This document shows, piece after piece, positions 1 through 5,541 of a stretch of 7,356 bases of DNA. A program made the translations under genes and the position numbers. Below the pieces are notes generated by a model. That model saw only the letters and a program-made list of their open reading frames with translations, had not been told where the DNA came from and searched no databases. Each line of letters opens with the position of its first letter. Within the stretch, counting starts at the first letter, position 1. Source of the DNA: JABDOU01 sp041609995 (lineage in GTDB: Bacteria > Actinomycetota > Acidimicrobiia > Spongiisociales > SHLN01); NCBI GenBank assembly GCA_041609995.1, contig JBFIPU010000116.1:1-7356 (forward strand), written 5' to 3'.

Positions 1-957
1 GCCAGCTGGTCCACCGGCTACTTTCAAGCCGCCGTGTATTCGGCGCTGCTGGAAGAGCTCGGGTACGAGGTCACCGACCCTGCCCTTCACGAGTACCCCC
101 CGGTGGATGCCTATGTCGCCATGGCGAACGGTGACTTCGACTTCTGGGCCAACGGTTGGTACAACCAGCACTACACGTGGCACGACCAGCAACTCGACGA
201 TGGCACCCGCGCCGGCAACCACCTGGTTGTCATCGGCGAGGAAATGCTTGCCGGCGGTCTCGAGGGACTGGTCATCACCAAGTCGGTGGCAGACGAGCAC
301 TCGATCGAGTCGCTCGCCCAGATAAACGATGATCCGGCGCTGGCGGCTCTCTTCGATGTCGACGGCAACGGCATCGGCGACATCTTCGGGTGTCCCGAAT
401 CCTGGACATGCGACGACCTGATCGACGAGATGCTCCAGCTGAACGGTTGGACGAACCTCGAGCAGGTGAAAGCCGGCTACGCCGGCATGGTCGCCAATTC
501 GATAGCCCGGGTCCAGGCCGGTGAGCCGGTCCTCCAATACACCTGGAGCCCATCGGGATACCTGAGCAGCCTGGTGCCCGGCACCGGTGTGTTGTGGGTG
601 AGCCTGGGAAGCAACGACGCCGTATTGGACGGTTCTACAGCGAGCGGGGTGGACTTCTCGGCTGCGGCTCCCGCCGCCCTGGGCGACGCCTGTACGGGCG
701 ACCCGTGCTGGCTCGGGTGGGAAGCCGCCGATGTCCTGATCACCGCCAACGCCGACTTTGCGGCCGCCAATCCGGCCGCGGTGGCGTTGTTCGAGATCGT
801 GCGGCTGCCCGTCGAAGACGTGTCGGCGCAAAATGCCCGGTATGACGCCGGCGAGAACACCGAAAGCGACGTTCGCCGCCACGCTGCGGAGTGGATTGCC
901 GCCAACCGGAGCCTGGTGGACGGCTGGCTGAGCCACGCGGAGAAGGCAGCCGGCTAG
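1..957 (+). CDS. proX: Glycine betaine/proline-betaine ABC transporter substrate-binding protein (ProX/OpuAC type), 5'-truncated by window edge
   Basis: This is the extracytoplasmic solute-binding component of a compatible-solute ABC importer. It would capture glycine betaine or a similar quaternary amine and deliver it to a ProW/ProV-like permease and ATPase, which are not in the window. The frame is open from base 1, so the signal peptide and about 30 residues are missing; the GTG at 34 is internal. Numbering codons from base 1, the three tryptophans of the E. coli ProX ligand box can be matched: W53 with H57 (WYNQH), W135 in the GCPESWTC motif, and W182 in YTWSP. C131 and C137 match the ProX disulfide pair. 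The residue after W135 is Thr where E. coli ProX has Gly. The C-terminal NPAAVALFE and LPVEDVSAQNA segments also match the family. A second close cysteine pair (C231, C236) is not in E. coli ProX. Family is secure; exact ligand is inferred. Confidence 0.93.
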   Translation, partial: ASWSTGYFQAAVYSALLEELGYEVTDPALHEYPPVDAYVAMANGDFDFWANGWYNQHYTWHDQQLDDGTRAGNHLVVIGEEMLAGGLEGLVITKSVADEHSIESLAQINDDPALAALFDVDGNGIGDIFGCPESWTCDDLIDEMLQLNGWTNLEQVKAGYAGMVANSIARVQAGEPVLQYTWSPSGYLSSLVPGTGVLWVSLGSNDAVLDGSTASGVDFSAAAPAALGDACTGDPCWLGWEAADVLITANADFAAANPAAVALFEIVRLPVEDVSAQNARYDAGENTESDVRRHAAEWIAANRSLVDGWLSHAEKAAG

Positions 958-1093
958 CAGCGTCAGGACGCCATAAGAGCTCCAAATCTCCGAGAACGGC
1001 GTAGCCAAGGGCTCTGTTGTCCTCGCCGAACCGGTCTCGGCACCTTTCAACCATTCTTAAACCGGCCATCAGCTGCCCCTGAACCACCGGGGC

Positions 1094-1119
1094 TGATCGT
1101 GTCCCCATGGACACGATCA
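1094..1119 (+). promoter_or_regulatory. Perfect 11-bp inverted repeat with 4-base loop spanning the start codon of the 1107 gene
   Basis: The left arm TGATCGTGTCC (1094-1104) is exactly complementary to the right arm GGACACGATCA (1109-1119), with loop CCAT (1105-1108). The first two bases of the ATG at 1107 lie in the loop and the G closes the stem. As RNA this would be a very stable hairpin that buries the start codon. As DNA it is a 26-bp near-palindrome of the kind bound by dimeric repressors. No Shine-Dalgarno sequence sits at normal spacing; the nearest G-run, at 1089-1092, is about 14 bases upstream. There is no U-tract, so a rho-independent terminator is unlikely. The structure is seen directly; its role is inference. 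Confidence 0.55.
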
Positions 1120-1715
1120 TCAAGAGCCTCCTCACACTCACCCTGCTGGTCACCGGCGTGTTCTCGCCCACCAGCCAGGGACCGACGATGGGGAACTCGC
1201 CTCGCTACGAGGGCCGGGCGCCTTCGTTCGAACCGAAGGTCGTTTTCGAGGTCGCCGATGCGGACCGACACGCTCGGGTCGAGGAGGCACTCGCCTTGTT
1301 CGAAGGCGCCGGCCTGGTGCTGCCGCCGATCCGGATCGAGTTCTTCGACGAGGAAGGCGCGTGCCGGGGCCACGCCGGGTTGTTCGTCGCCAATCAAGCC
1401 GGACGGAGCCGTGTTCGGATCTGCAGCAAGCTGCCGGTGATCCTGCTGCACGAGCTCGGACACGCCTGGGCTTTCGCCAACCTCACCGATGACGACCGGG
1501 CCGCCTACGCCGAGCTACTCGGCCTCGAGCATTGGAACCAGCCGGGCATCGAATGGAAGCAACGGGGAACGGAAAAGGCCGCCAACGCCATTGCCTACTC
1601 CCTGTCGATCACCGAGCCACCGGCCAACCCCAATATCGAGGCCCTGGTCTGCACATACGAGGCACTCACGGGCAAACCCCTCCCGCGCCCAGAACTGGTC
1701 GACTGCCGGCCGTGA
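1107..1715 (+). CDS. Secreted zincin-like metallopeptidase-family protein (HELGH motif)
   Basis: This is a 202-residue protein with a short hydrophobic N-terminus (residues about 5-20) that looks like a signal peptide. The core is HELGH at 115-119, the HExxH zinc site of zincin metallopeptidases, where the two histidines bind zinc and the glutamate is the general base. A further conserved-looking segment, RGTEKAANAIAYSL (153-166), follows about 37 residues later, and its E156 is a plausible third zinc ligand. Four cysteines (C86, C106, C182, C200) could form disulfides outside the cell. From memory, small actinobacterial secreted or lipoprotein-like proteins share the HELGHAW, RGxExAA and YxxLTGxP pattern; their substrates are unknown to me. 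The start at 1107 gives the signal peptide. An in-frame ATG at 1188 would remove it and also lacks a good ribosome site. The gene lies 149 bases after proX and converges on the minus-strand pair. Confidence 0.82.
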   Translation: MDTIIKSLLTLTLLVTGVFSPTSQGPTMGNSPRYEGRAPSFEPKVVFEVADADRHARVEEALALFEGAGLVLPPIRIEFFDEEGACRGHAGLFVANQAGRSRVRICSKLPVILLHELGHAWAFANLTDDDRAAYAELLGLEHWNQPGIEWKQRGTEKAANAIAYSLSITEPPANPNIEALVCTYEALTGKPLPRPELVDCRP

Positions 1716-1720
1716 TCAAA

Positions 1721-1731
1721 CGGGTTTCCCG
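1721..1731 (-). terminator. Weak candidate terminator hairpin in the convergent gap
   Basis: CGGG and CCCG arms flank a 3-base loop. Read on the minus strand the hairpin is followed by TTTGATC, and it lies about 60 bases past the stop of the minus-strand gene at 1793. The stem is only 4 bp and the T-run only three, so this is a weak call. Nothing else is visible in the 77-base gap between the convergent stops. Confidence 0.15.
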
Positions 1732-1792
1732 GTGATTCGGATACCAGCTACCAGGATTGGGGTGCGTCGCTGGCCGGAAACGATTCTTCGCC

Positions 1793-2035
1793 TCATTCCT
1801 CGACAACCGATGAGCCATCTGGGGCGTGCTGGGCGCTGCGGTCTGACTCTTCGTGGATAGCGTCTTCGTGGATAGCGTCTCCGTGGATAGCGTCCCGGTG
1901 GGTAGCGACACCAGCGGGTTCCTCCCGCCCCGGGGAGACCCTGGTTTTCGCCTTCCCGGCCAGCTGTTCGATGACGTAGCCGGCGACCGCGACTGCCCCG
2001 ACCTTGGCGACCGATCTGAATATCTTGGCAAACAT
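1793..2035 (-). CDS. Small hypothetical protein with N-terminal hydrophobic helix and DAIH-x pentapeptide repeats
   Basis: This is an 80-residue protein of a family I do not recognise. Residues 1-28 form a basic, hydrophobic segment (MFAKIFRSVAK followed by an Ala/Val/Gly-rich stretch to about residue 22) that could be a single membrane-anchoring or amphipathic helix. The rest is polar and probably disordered. Residues 47-61 are three consecutive pentapeptides, RDAIH, GDAIH and EDAIH, preceded by a degenerate GVATH; the acidic tail ends SSVVEE. The start is supported by a strong AGGAGG four bases upstream of the ATG. The opposite strand is also open across the repeat (1853-2050) but lacks such a site. 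The gene lies 73 bases downstream of the prenyltransferase gene on the same strand, so co-transcription is possible. A membrane-tethered small protein is a guess. Confidence 0.6.
   Translation of the reverse strand: MFAKIFRSVAKVGAVAVAGYVIEQLAGKAKTRVSPGREEPAGVATHRDAIHGDAIHEDAIHEESDRSAQHAPDGSSVVEE
1852..1911. repeat. Four-unit 15-bp tandem repeat, the last unit degenerate
   Basis: Units CGTGGATAGCGTCTT (1852-1866), CGTGGATAGCGTCTC (1867-1881) and CGTGGATAGCGTCCC (1882-1896) differ only in their last two bases. A fourth unit at 1897-1911 is diverged. The period is a multiple of three, so copy-number change would keep the minus-strand frame and add or remove DAIH-x pentapeptides. Confidence 0.92.
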
Positions 2036-2039
2036 GGGC

Positions 2040-2045
2040 CCTCCT
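2040..2045 (-). promoter_or_regulatory. Strong Shine-Dalgarno site for the small minus-strand gene
   Basis: On the minus strand the sequence reads AGGAGG, then GCCC, then the ATG at 2035-2033. It is the clearest ribosome binding site in the window and decides both strand and start for the repeat-bearing gene. The four-base spacing is a little short. Confidence 0.65.
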
Positions 2046-2108
2046 CGTGATCGCTTACCCGCGGCCGGTCCCTATTAAACCCCCTTTTCGGGCACACCGG
2101 TGCACCGC

Positions 2109-2984
2109 TCAGTCGACTGGCACGCCGAGGGCGAAGGCGATGAGCGGTACGGAGGCGACGGCCGATAGGGTCAAAAGGTGAGCCCGGTTGCCCGTGACTT
2201 CGCCCCGAATGAAGTAGTGCTCGATACCGAGAACGGAGGTGGCCGCCGCCGCCGCCCATGCCGTGGAGGAAGTTGGACGCCAAACGGCGGCCAACAGCAC
2301 GGTCGCAATCGCGGATACGCACAACCAGGCGTGGAAGGCCACTGCCCTCTCCCCCAGTCTGATCCAGAGCGTACGCTTGCCGGTCGCCCGGTCGGAGACG
2401 GCGTCGGGCGCATCCACGGCCAGCAGCATGCCCCAAACGACCAACACCATCGGGATCACAAAGGACAGCAGCAGCCGCCAGTCGGTGGCTCCCCCGATCG
2501 CCAGCGCTCCGGTGACCGGTACCAGTGCGCCGACGGTGAAAGCCGCGATCGGCTCGCCCCACCCGGTCGAAACCAGCCGGAGCGGAGGTGCCGAGTACCA
2601 CCAAGAGGCTGCCAACGCGATCAGGCCGACGGCCCCCAGACGCCAGTCGACCAGACCGGCCACCAGCAAGAGCAGAACCGCCACCACCGCCGCCGCCCCG
2701 GCCGCCGTGAGAGCAACCATCGGTTCCAGCCGCCCCGACGGCAAGACTCCCGATCCCCCCGAGAACCAGGTTCGGTTCGAGGCGTGGGCATCGGTCTCGC
2801 GATCGAAGTACTCATTGGCATATTGAGCCAGCAGCTGGATCGAGGTGACGAGCGCCTGGCCCAGCGCATAGCTTGCCGCCGTGACCGCTCCCCCAGCCGC
2901 ACGGGTTCCGAGCCAGAACAGGACCGCCCCACCCAGCAGGAACTCGGGGCGCGTCAGCCGCAGGAAAGCCTGAATTCGGTCCAC
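2109..2984 (-). CDS. UbiA-family membrane prenyltransferase
   Basis: This is a 291-residue integral membrane protein of the UbiA superfamily, enzymes that transfer an isoprenoid chain from a prenyl diphosphate to an aromatic or other acceptor (quinone, heme O, chlorophyll or archaeal-type lipid pathways). The N-terminus carries the usual LTRPEF segment. The first Asp-rich motif is N57-EYF-D61-RET-D65, followed by NRTWFSGGSGVL (70-81). The second is D191-APD194-AVSD198-RATGKRTL. These motifs bind the Mg-diphosphate of the donor. The rest is mostly hydrophobic segments consistent with about eight or nine helices, and the length is typical. The GTG start at 2984 has no clear ribosome site, but it places the RPEF motif at the normal distance. 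The FSGGSGVL form fits the MenA-like part of the family, but no quinone pathway gene is nearby, so the acceptor cannot be assigned. It is divergent from the lipoprotein gene at 3077. Confidence 0.92.
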   Translation of the reverse strand: MDRIQAFLRLTRPEFLLGGAVLFWLGTRAAGGAVTAASYALGQALVTSIQLLAQYANEYFDRETDAHASNRTWFSGGSGVLPSGRLEPMVALTAAGAAAVVAVLLLLVAGLVDWRLGAVGLIALAASWWYSAPPLRLVSTGWGEPIAAFTVGALVPVTGALAIGGATDWRLLLSFVIPMVLVVWGMLLAVDAPDAVSDRATGKRTLWIRLGERAVAFHAWLCVSAIATVLLAAVWRPTSSTAWAAAAATSVLGIEHYFIRGEVTGNRAHLLTLSAVASVPLIAFALGVPVD

Positions 2985-2995
2985 GGTGCCATGTT

Positions 2996-3030
2996 GCCAT
3001 TTGGGCGCACCCTGACGCTGCCGAAATGGC
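2996..3030. promoter_or_regulatory. 7-bp inverted repeat in the divergent intergenic region
   Basis: GCCATTT (2996-3002) and its exact complement AAATGGC (3024-3030) are separated by 21 bases. They sit between the divergent prenyltransferase and lipoprotein starts, where an operator for both could lie. I could not identify convincing -35/-10 boxes in the 92-base region. The pair could be coincidental. Confidence 0.25.
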
Positions 3031-3076
3031 GGCTCACGCCCTCGGGAAATTTGGCCTGGCGCCGATAGAGCCTCTT

Positions 3077-4357
3077 ATGAATCGAACTGCCTGGATGGCT
3101 GCGATACTGGCCATGGCGCTGGCAGCCTGTGGCGGCGCCGAGACTATCTCGACCGCTCCCGCCCCCGGCCCGTCTCCCACCACGACCCTTGCCACCCCCC
3201 GACCCGATCCACTCGCCGAATTGGAGGCTGCCCGCGCCCGCTGGGAGGCAGTTGGCCTCACCACCTACCAGCTCGAGTTCACCGACGACTGTGGCGAATG
3301 CGGACCGGAATTGACCGCACCTCGCGAAGCGGTGGTATGGGATGGGGACCTGATCGATCCGTCCGGCGGTGTCCTATCCGTTGAAGCAATGTTCTCCCAG
3401 ATCGAACAGGCGTCCGCCGCCGGACAAGAAGTCGACGTCACCTACCACCAAGACCTCGGCTACCCGACCGAGGTCTGGATCGACCGCGAGGCGCGGGCAT
3501 ACGACGGTGGCATCCACTGGCTCGTGGACGATGTGAGAGCCGGCCTCCCCGGCTCGTCGGCTTCGCTCGACGAATTGGTCGCAGCGAGAGGCCGGTGGCG
3601 GGAGGCACGACCCCCGGCCTACGAGTACCGCGTCACGTTCGTGTGCGACTGTCCTTTCGCGGGTGACATGTGGACCCAGGTCGATGGCAATCGGGTCACC
3701 GACTGGGACATCGACCTCGTCGAGCCAGATCGAACCGGGGCGTCACCGGTCACGGTGGACGAGCTCTTCGACGACCTGGAAGAGATCTTCAGGCTCGGCA
3801 GCGTCGAAGACTCGGGGGTTTTTTTCGCGGCGACTGCCGAGTTCGACCCGACCCTGGGGTTTCCGCGATGGATCGGATTGGACATCGAGGTGATCGACCC
3901 CTCCTCGGAATTGGCGATCCTCTCTCCCCGCCTCGTCTTTGCGATCGATCGCTTTCAGCCGATCGATCCGCCGACATCGATGGCCGTCGAGCTCGAGGAC
4001 GCCCGCCTCGCCTGGGCTCGATGGGGCTCGCTCGATTACCGATATGAGCTGTCAGCCCTGGATGTGAGCGGGGACCTGAACCTGAATGAGGACGGCTCCC
4101 TGAAGGACCCCTACGTCGTGACCGTGAAGGATGGCCGGGTCAGCGGAGTGACCCGCGCGGGCATCGCGGTGGACGACTACGAACCACTGATCTATCCCAT
4201 CGCCCAGCTGTTCGACGCAATCGCATTGTGGCAGCAGGGTGGTAGCCAGACCGACGTTCTGTATCACGACACCCTGGGTTACCCAATCCTCGTGAGCGTG
4301 CGAGACGCCAATGAGATCCGCCAATTCTTCACAATCCGCAACCTGGAGCCACTGTGA
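3077..4357 (+). CDS. Lipoprotein with three tandem DUF6174-like modules
   Basis: This is a 426-residue predicted lipoprotein. The signal peptide MNRTAWMAAILAMALAACGG ends in the lipobox L15-A-A-C18. A Pro/Thr-rich linker follows (about 22-45), then three homologous modules at about 46-152, 163-291 and 302-426. Each module opens with an acidic ARxRW-type helix and a Y-x-[YL]-x aromatic strand. It continues with a strand pair around WDG, VDG or KDG and a helix with SVEAMF, TVDELF or IAQLFD, and closes with a YHxxLGYP or FDPTLGFP strand. This resembles DUF6174, whose function is unknown to me. Modules 1 and 2 have a cysteine pair near the first strand (C72/C75, C190/C192); module 3 has none. An upstream in-frame start at 3026 would add 17 residues ahead of the signal peptide, so ATG 3077 is preferred. 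It leads the plus-strand run and probably sits on the outer face of the membrane. Confidence 0.85.
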   Translation: MNRTAWMAAILAMALAACGGAETISTAPAPGPSPTTTLATPRPDPLAELEAARARWEAVGLTTYQLEFTDDCGECGPELTAPREAVVWDGDLIDPSGGVLSVEAMFSQIEQASAAGQEVDVTYHQDLGYPTEVWIDREARAYDGGIHWLVDDVRAGLPGSSASLDELVAARGRWREARPPAYEYRVTFVCDCPFAGDMWTQVDGNRVTDWDIDLVEPDRTGASPVTVDELFDDLEEIFRLGSVEDSGVFFAATAEFDPTLGFPRWIGLDIEVIDPSSELAILSPRLVFAIDRFQPIDPPTSMAVELEDARLAWARWGSLDYRYELSALDVSGDLNLNEDGSLKDPYVVTVKDGRVSGVTRAGIAVDDYEPLIYPIAQLFDAIALWQQGGSQTDVLYHDTLGYPILVSVRDANEIRQFFTIRNLEPL

Positions 4358-4463
4358 GTCGCTTCGGATGGGGTGGCACCGGCCAGACCCGAACGGCCCG
4401 ACGAGCCAAAACCGGTTCGATCGTGTTAGCGTGCTTCGCCAGAAAGGCGAGTAAGGCAGCCCC

Positions 4464-4931
4464 ATGATCTCGGCGGAGCAACCAATCAGGCGTTTTCCCA
4501 CGTTGTCCGGACAGAATCTGGAAGGACGGAAGTTCGAGATTCCTGGCGATTTGGCAGGTGAGCTGAACCTGGTCGTCGTCGCGTTCTTGCAGGACCAACA
4601 GACCGACGTCGACGCCTGGCTCAAAGCGATTGAGCTCGTCGACTATCCCAATGTCGAGGCCTATGAGATCCCACTCCTCCGCCGGCTGCCGCGCTTCTAT
4701 CAGCGGCGGCTCAACGAGGGAATGGCCGAGGGCATTCCCGACCAGAAGGCGCGCGAACACACCATCACGGTCTACACCAACCGGCGGGCGTTCCTGCAGT
4801 CGGCAGGGCTCCACAATGAGAAAGAGGTGTGGGCTACGTTGATCCGGAGGGACGGGACCGTGCTATGGACTCATCTGGGACGCCCGACCTCGATGGCGAT
4901 CGCCGACCTCCGCCAATCGCTCACCGAATAA
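4464..4931 (+). CDS. Cysteine-free thioredoxin-fold-like protein
   Basis: This is a 155-residue predicted cytoplasmic protein with no signal peptide. The N-terminus (FPTLSGQNLEGRKFEIPGDL, residues 11-30) and the strand LNLVVVAF (35-42) resemble the opening of redoxin/AhpC-like thioredoxin-fold proteins. IPDQKAREHTITVYTNRRAF (91-110) and RDGTVLWTHLGRP (129-141) fit the later strands of that fold. There is no cysteine anywhere, so a CxxC or peroxidatic redox role is excluded. The pattern also recalls the Atp10 family, which assists ATP synthase assembly in mitochondria, but I cannot confirm that link by eye. AAGG seven bases before the ATG at 4464 is a reasonable ribosome site. The 106-base gap upstream holds an AACCGGTT palindrome (4410-4417) and no clear promoter. 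The next gene begins 43 bases downstream on the same strand. Coding status is well supported; function is unknown. Confidence 0.72.
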   Translation: MISAEQPIRRFPTLSGQNLEGRKFEIPGDLAGELNLVVVAFLQDQQTDVDAWLKAIELVDYPNVEAYEIPLLRRLPRFYQRRLNEGMAEGIPDQKAREHTITVYTNRRAFLQSAGLHNEKEVWATLIRRDGTVLWTHLGRPTSMAIADLRQSLTE

Positions 4932-4974
4932 ATCCGTCTGCGCTTGGAACCCGGCCGCCTGGGTTGGCGTCGAA

Positions 4975-5439
4975 ATGGGCATGAACAGCATGAGATTCAA
5001 GCTCGCTCTCCTGTCATCGGTGCTCTTGGCCGCATGCGGTGGGGGCGAGCCAACCAGCACACAAGACGACGGTGTGGGCGGCAACACCGGGACCATCACC
5101 GTCAGGATCGAAGAGGTAGGCGGCATATTCGTCGAGGGTTTCGAGGTCGGCCTCCGGTTCGAAACTGGTGATGGCGAGGTCATCGCCACCACTTTGTGGT
5201 CCGATTTCGTGAACTCCCAGCCGGACGGGGATTTCTACACGAGTGTCCTCGAGCAACCTGTCCCGGCCGGCGACGTCGTGGTGCTCGCGTCTGCCAACGT
5301 CGGTATTGGCCCGCCTCCGGAGGTACCTGACGTCGACGGCGATCTTCGGTGCCGGCTGCCGGTCACCGTCACCGTGGGGGGCACCGCGGCGATCGAAGTG
5401 ACCTTCGACGACCCCGACAATTGCCTTCGCCTCGTCTGA
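4975..5439 (+). CDS. Small hypothetical lipoprotein
   Basis: This is a 154-residue predicted lipoprotein. A basic n-region (MRFK, residues 6-9) and hydrophobic core lead to the lipobox L18-A-A-C21, followed by a Gly/Ser/Thr/Asp-rich linker to about residue 38. The remainder alternates short hydrophobic and polar stretches (TITVRIEEV, FEVGLRF, GDVVVLASANVG, LPVTVTVGGTAAIEVTF), suggesting a small all-beta, immunoglobulin- or transthyretin-like domain. C126 and C150 could form a disulfide. I recognise no family. The start is uncertain: ATGs at 4975, 4981 and 4990 are all in frame ahead of the signal peptide and none has a strong ribosome site; 4990 would give the most typical signal length. It may share a transcript with the gene ending at 4931. 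The 102 bases after its stop show no clear feature. Confidence 0.75.
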   Translation: MGMNSMRFKLALLSSVLLAACGGGEPTSTQDDGVGGNTGTITVRIEEVGGIFVEGFEVGLRFETGDGEVIATTLWSDFVNSQPDGDFYTSVLEQPVPAGDVVVLASANVGIGPPPEVPDVDGDLRCRLPVTVTVGGTAAIEVTFDDPDNCLRLV

Positions 5440-5541
5440 CAGAGGTCAACGTAACTCTCGTGGCCGGCGCTGCGACACGGGCGCCTGGGACGGGGCCGAT
5501 CGTGGATGCGTAAAGTGGGAGGCATCCGAACGTAGGCACGC

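Noticed and set aside
1852..1911. CRISPR-like array
   Set aside because: The 15-bp units abut with no spacers and encode an in-frame pentapeptide repeat, so this is a coding tandem repeat.
1853..2050. Plus-strand 65-codon frame across the 15-bp repeat (VDSVxVDS pattern)
   Set aside because: The minus-strand frame has a strong AGGAGG site and a plausible hydrophobic N-terminus; the plus frame has neither.
1666..2604. Long minus-strand open frame of 312 codons
   Set aside because: It overlaps both the repeat protein and the prenyltransferase in another frame and its translation is Arg/Gly/Ser-rich with no recognisable motif, typical of a high-GC shadow frame.
2812..3000. Minus-strand frame starting at an ATG just upstream of the prenyltransferase GTG
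   Set aside because: It is out of frame with the UbiA motifs and its product has no family features.
2178..3068. Plus-strand open frame of 296 codons opposite the prenyltransferase
   Set aside because: It is antisense to a gene with clear UbiA motifs. The translation is Arg/Gln/Pro-rich low-complexity sequence without a ribosome site.
3026..3076. Upstream start for the triple-module lipoprotein
   Set aside because: It would put 17 residues ahead of a textbook lipoprotein signal peptide; ATG 3077 gives a normal n-region and lipobox distance.
3780..3825. Possible intragenic terminator ending in the T7 run
   Set aside because: The only stem I can draw (TCTTC with GAAGA) is short, mismatched inside and more than 10 bases from the T-run.
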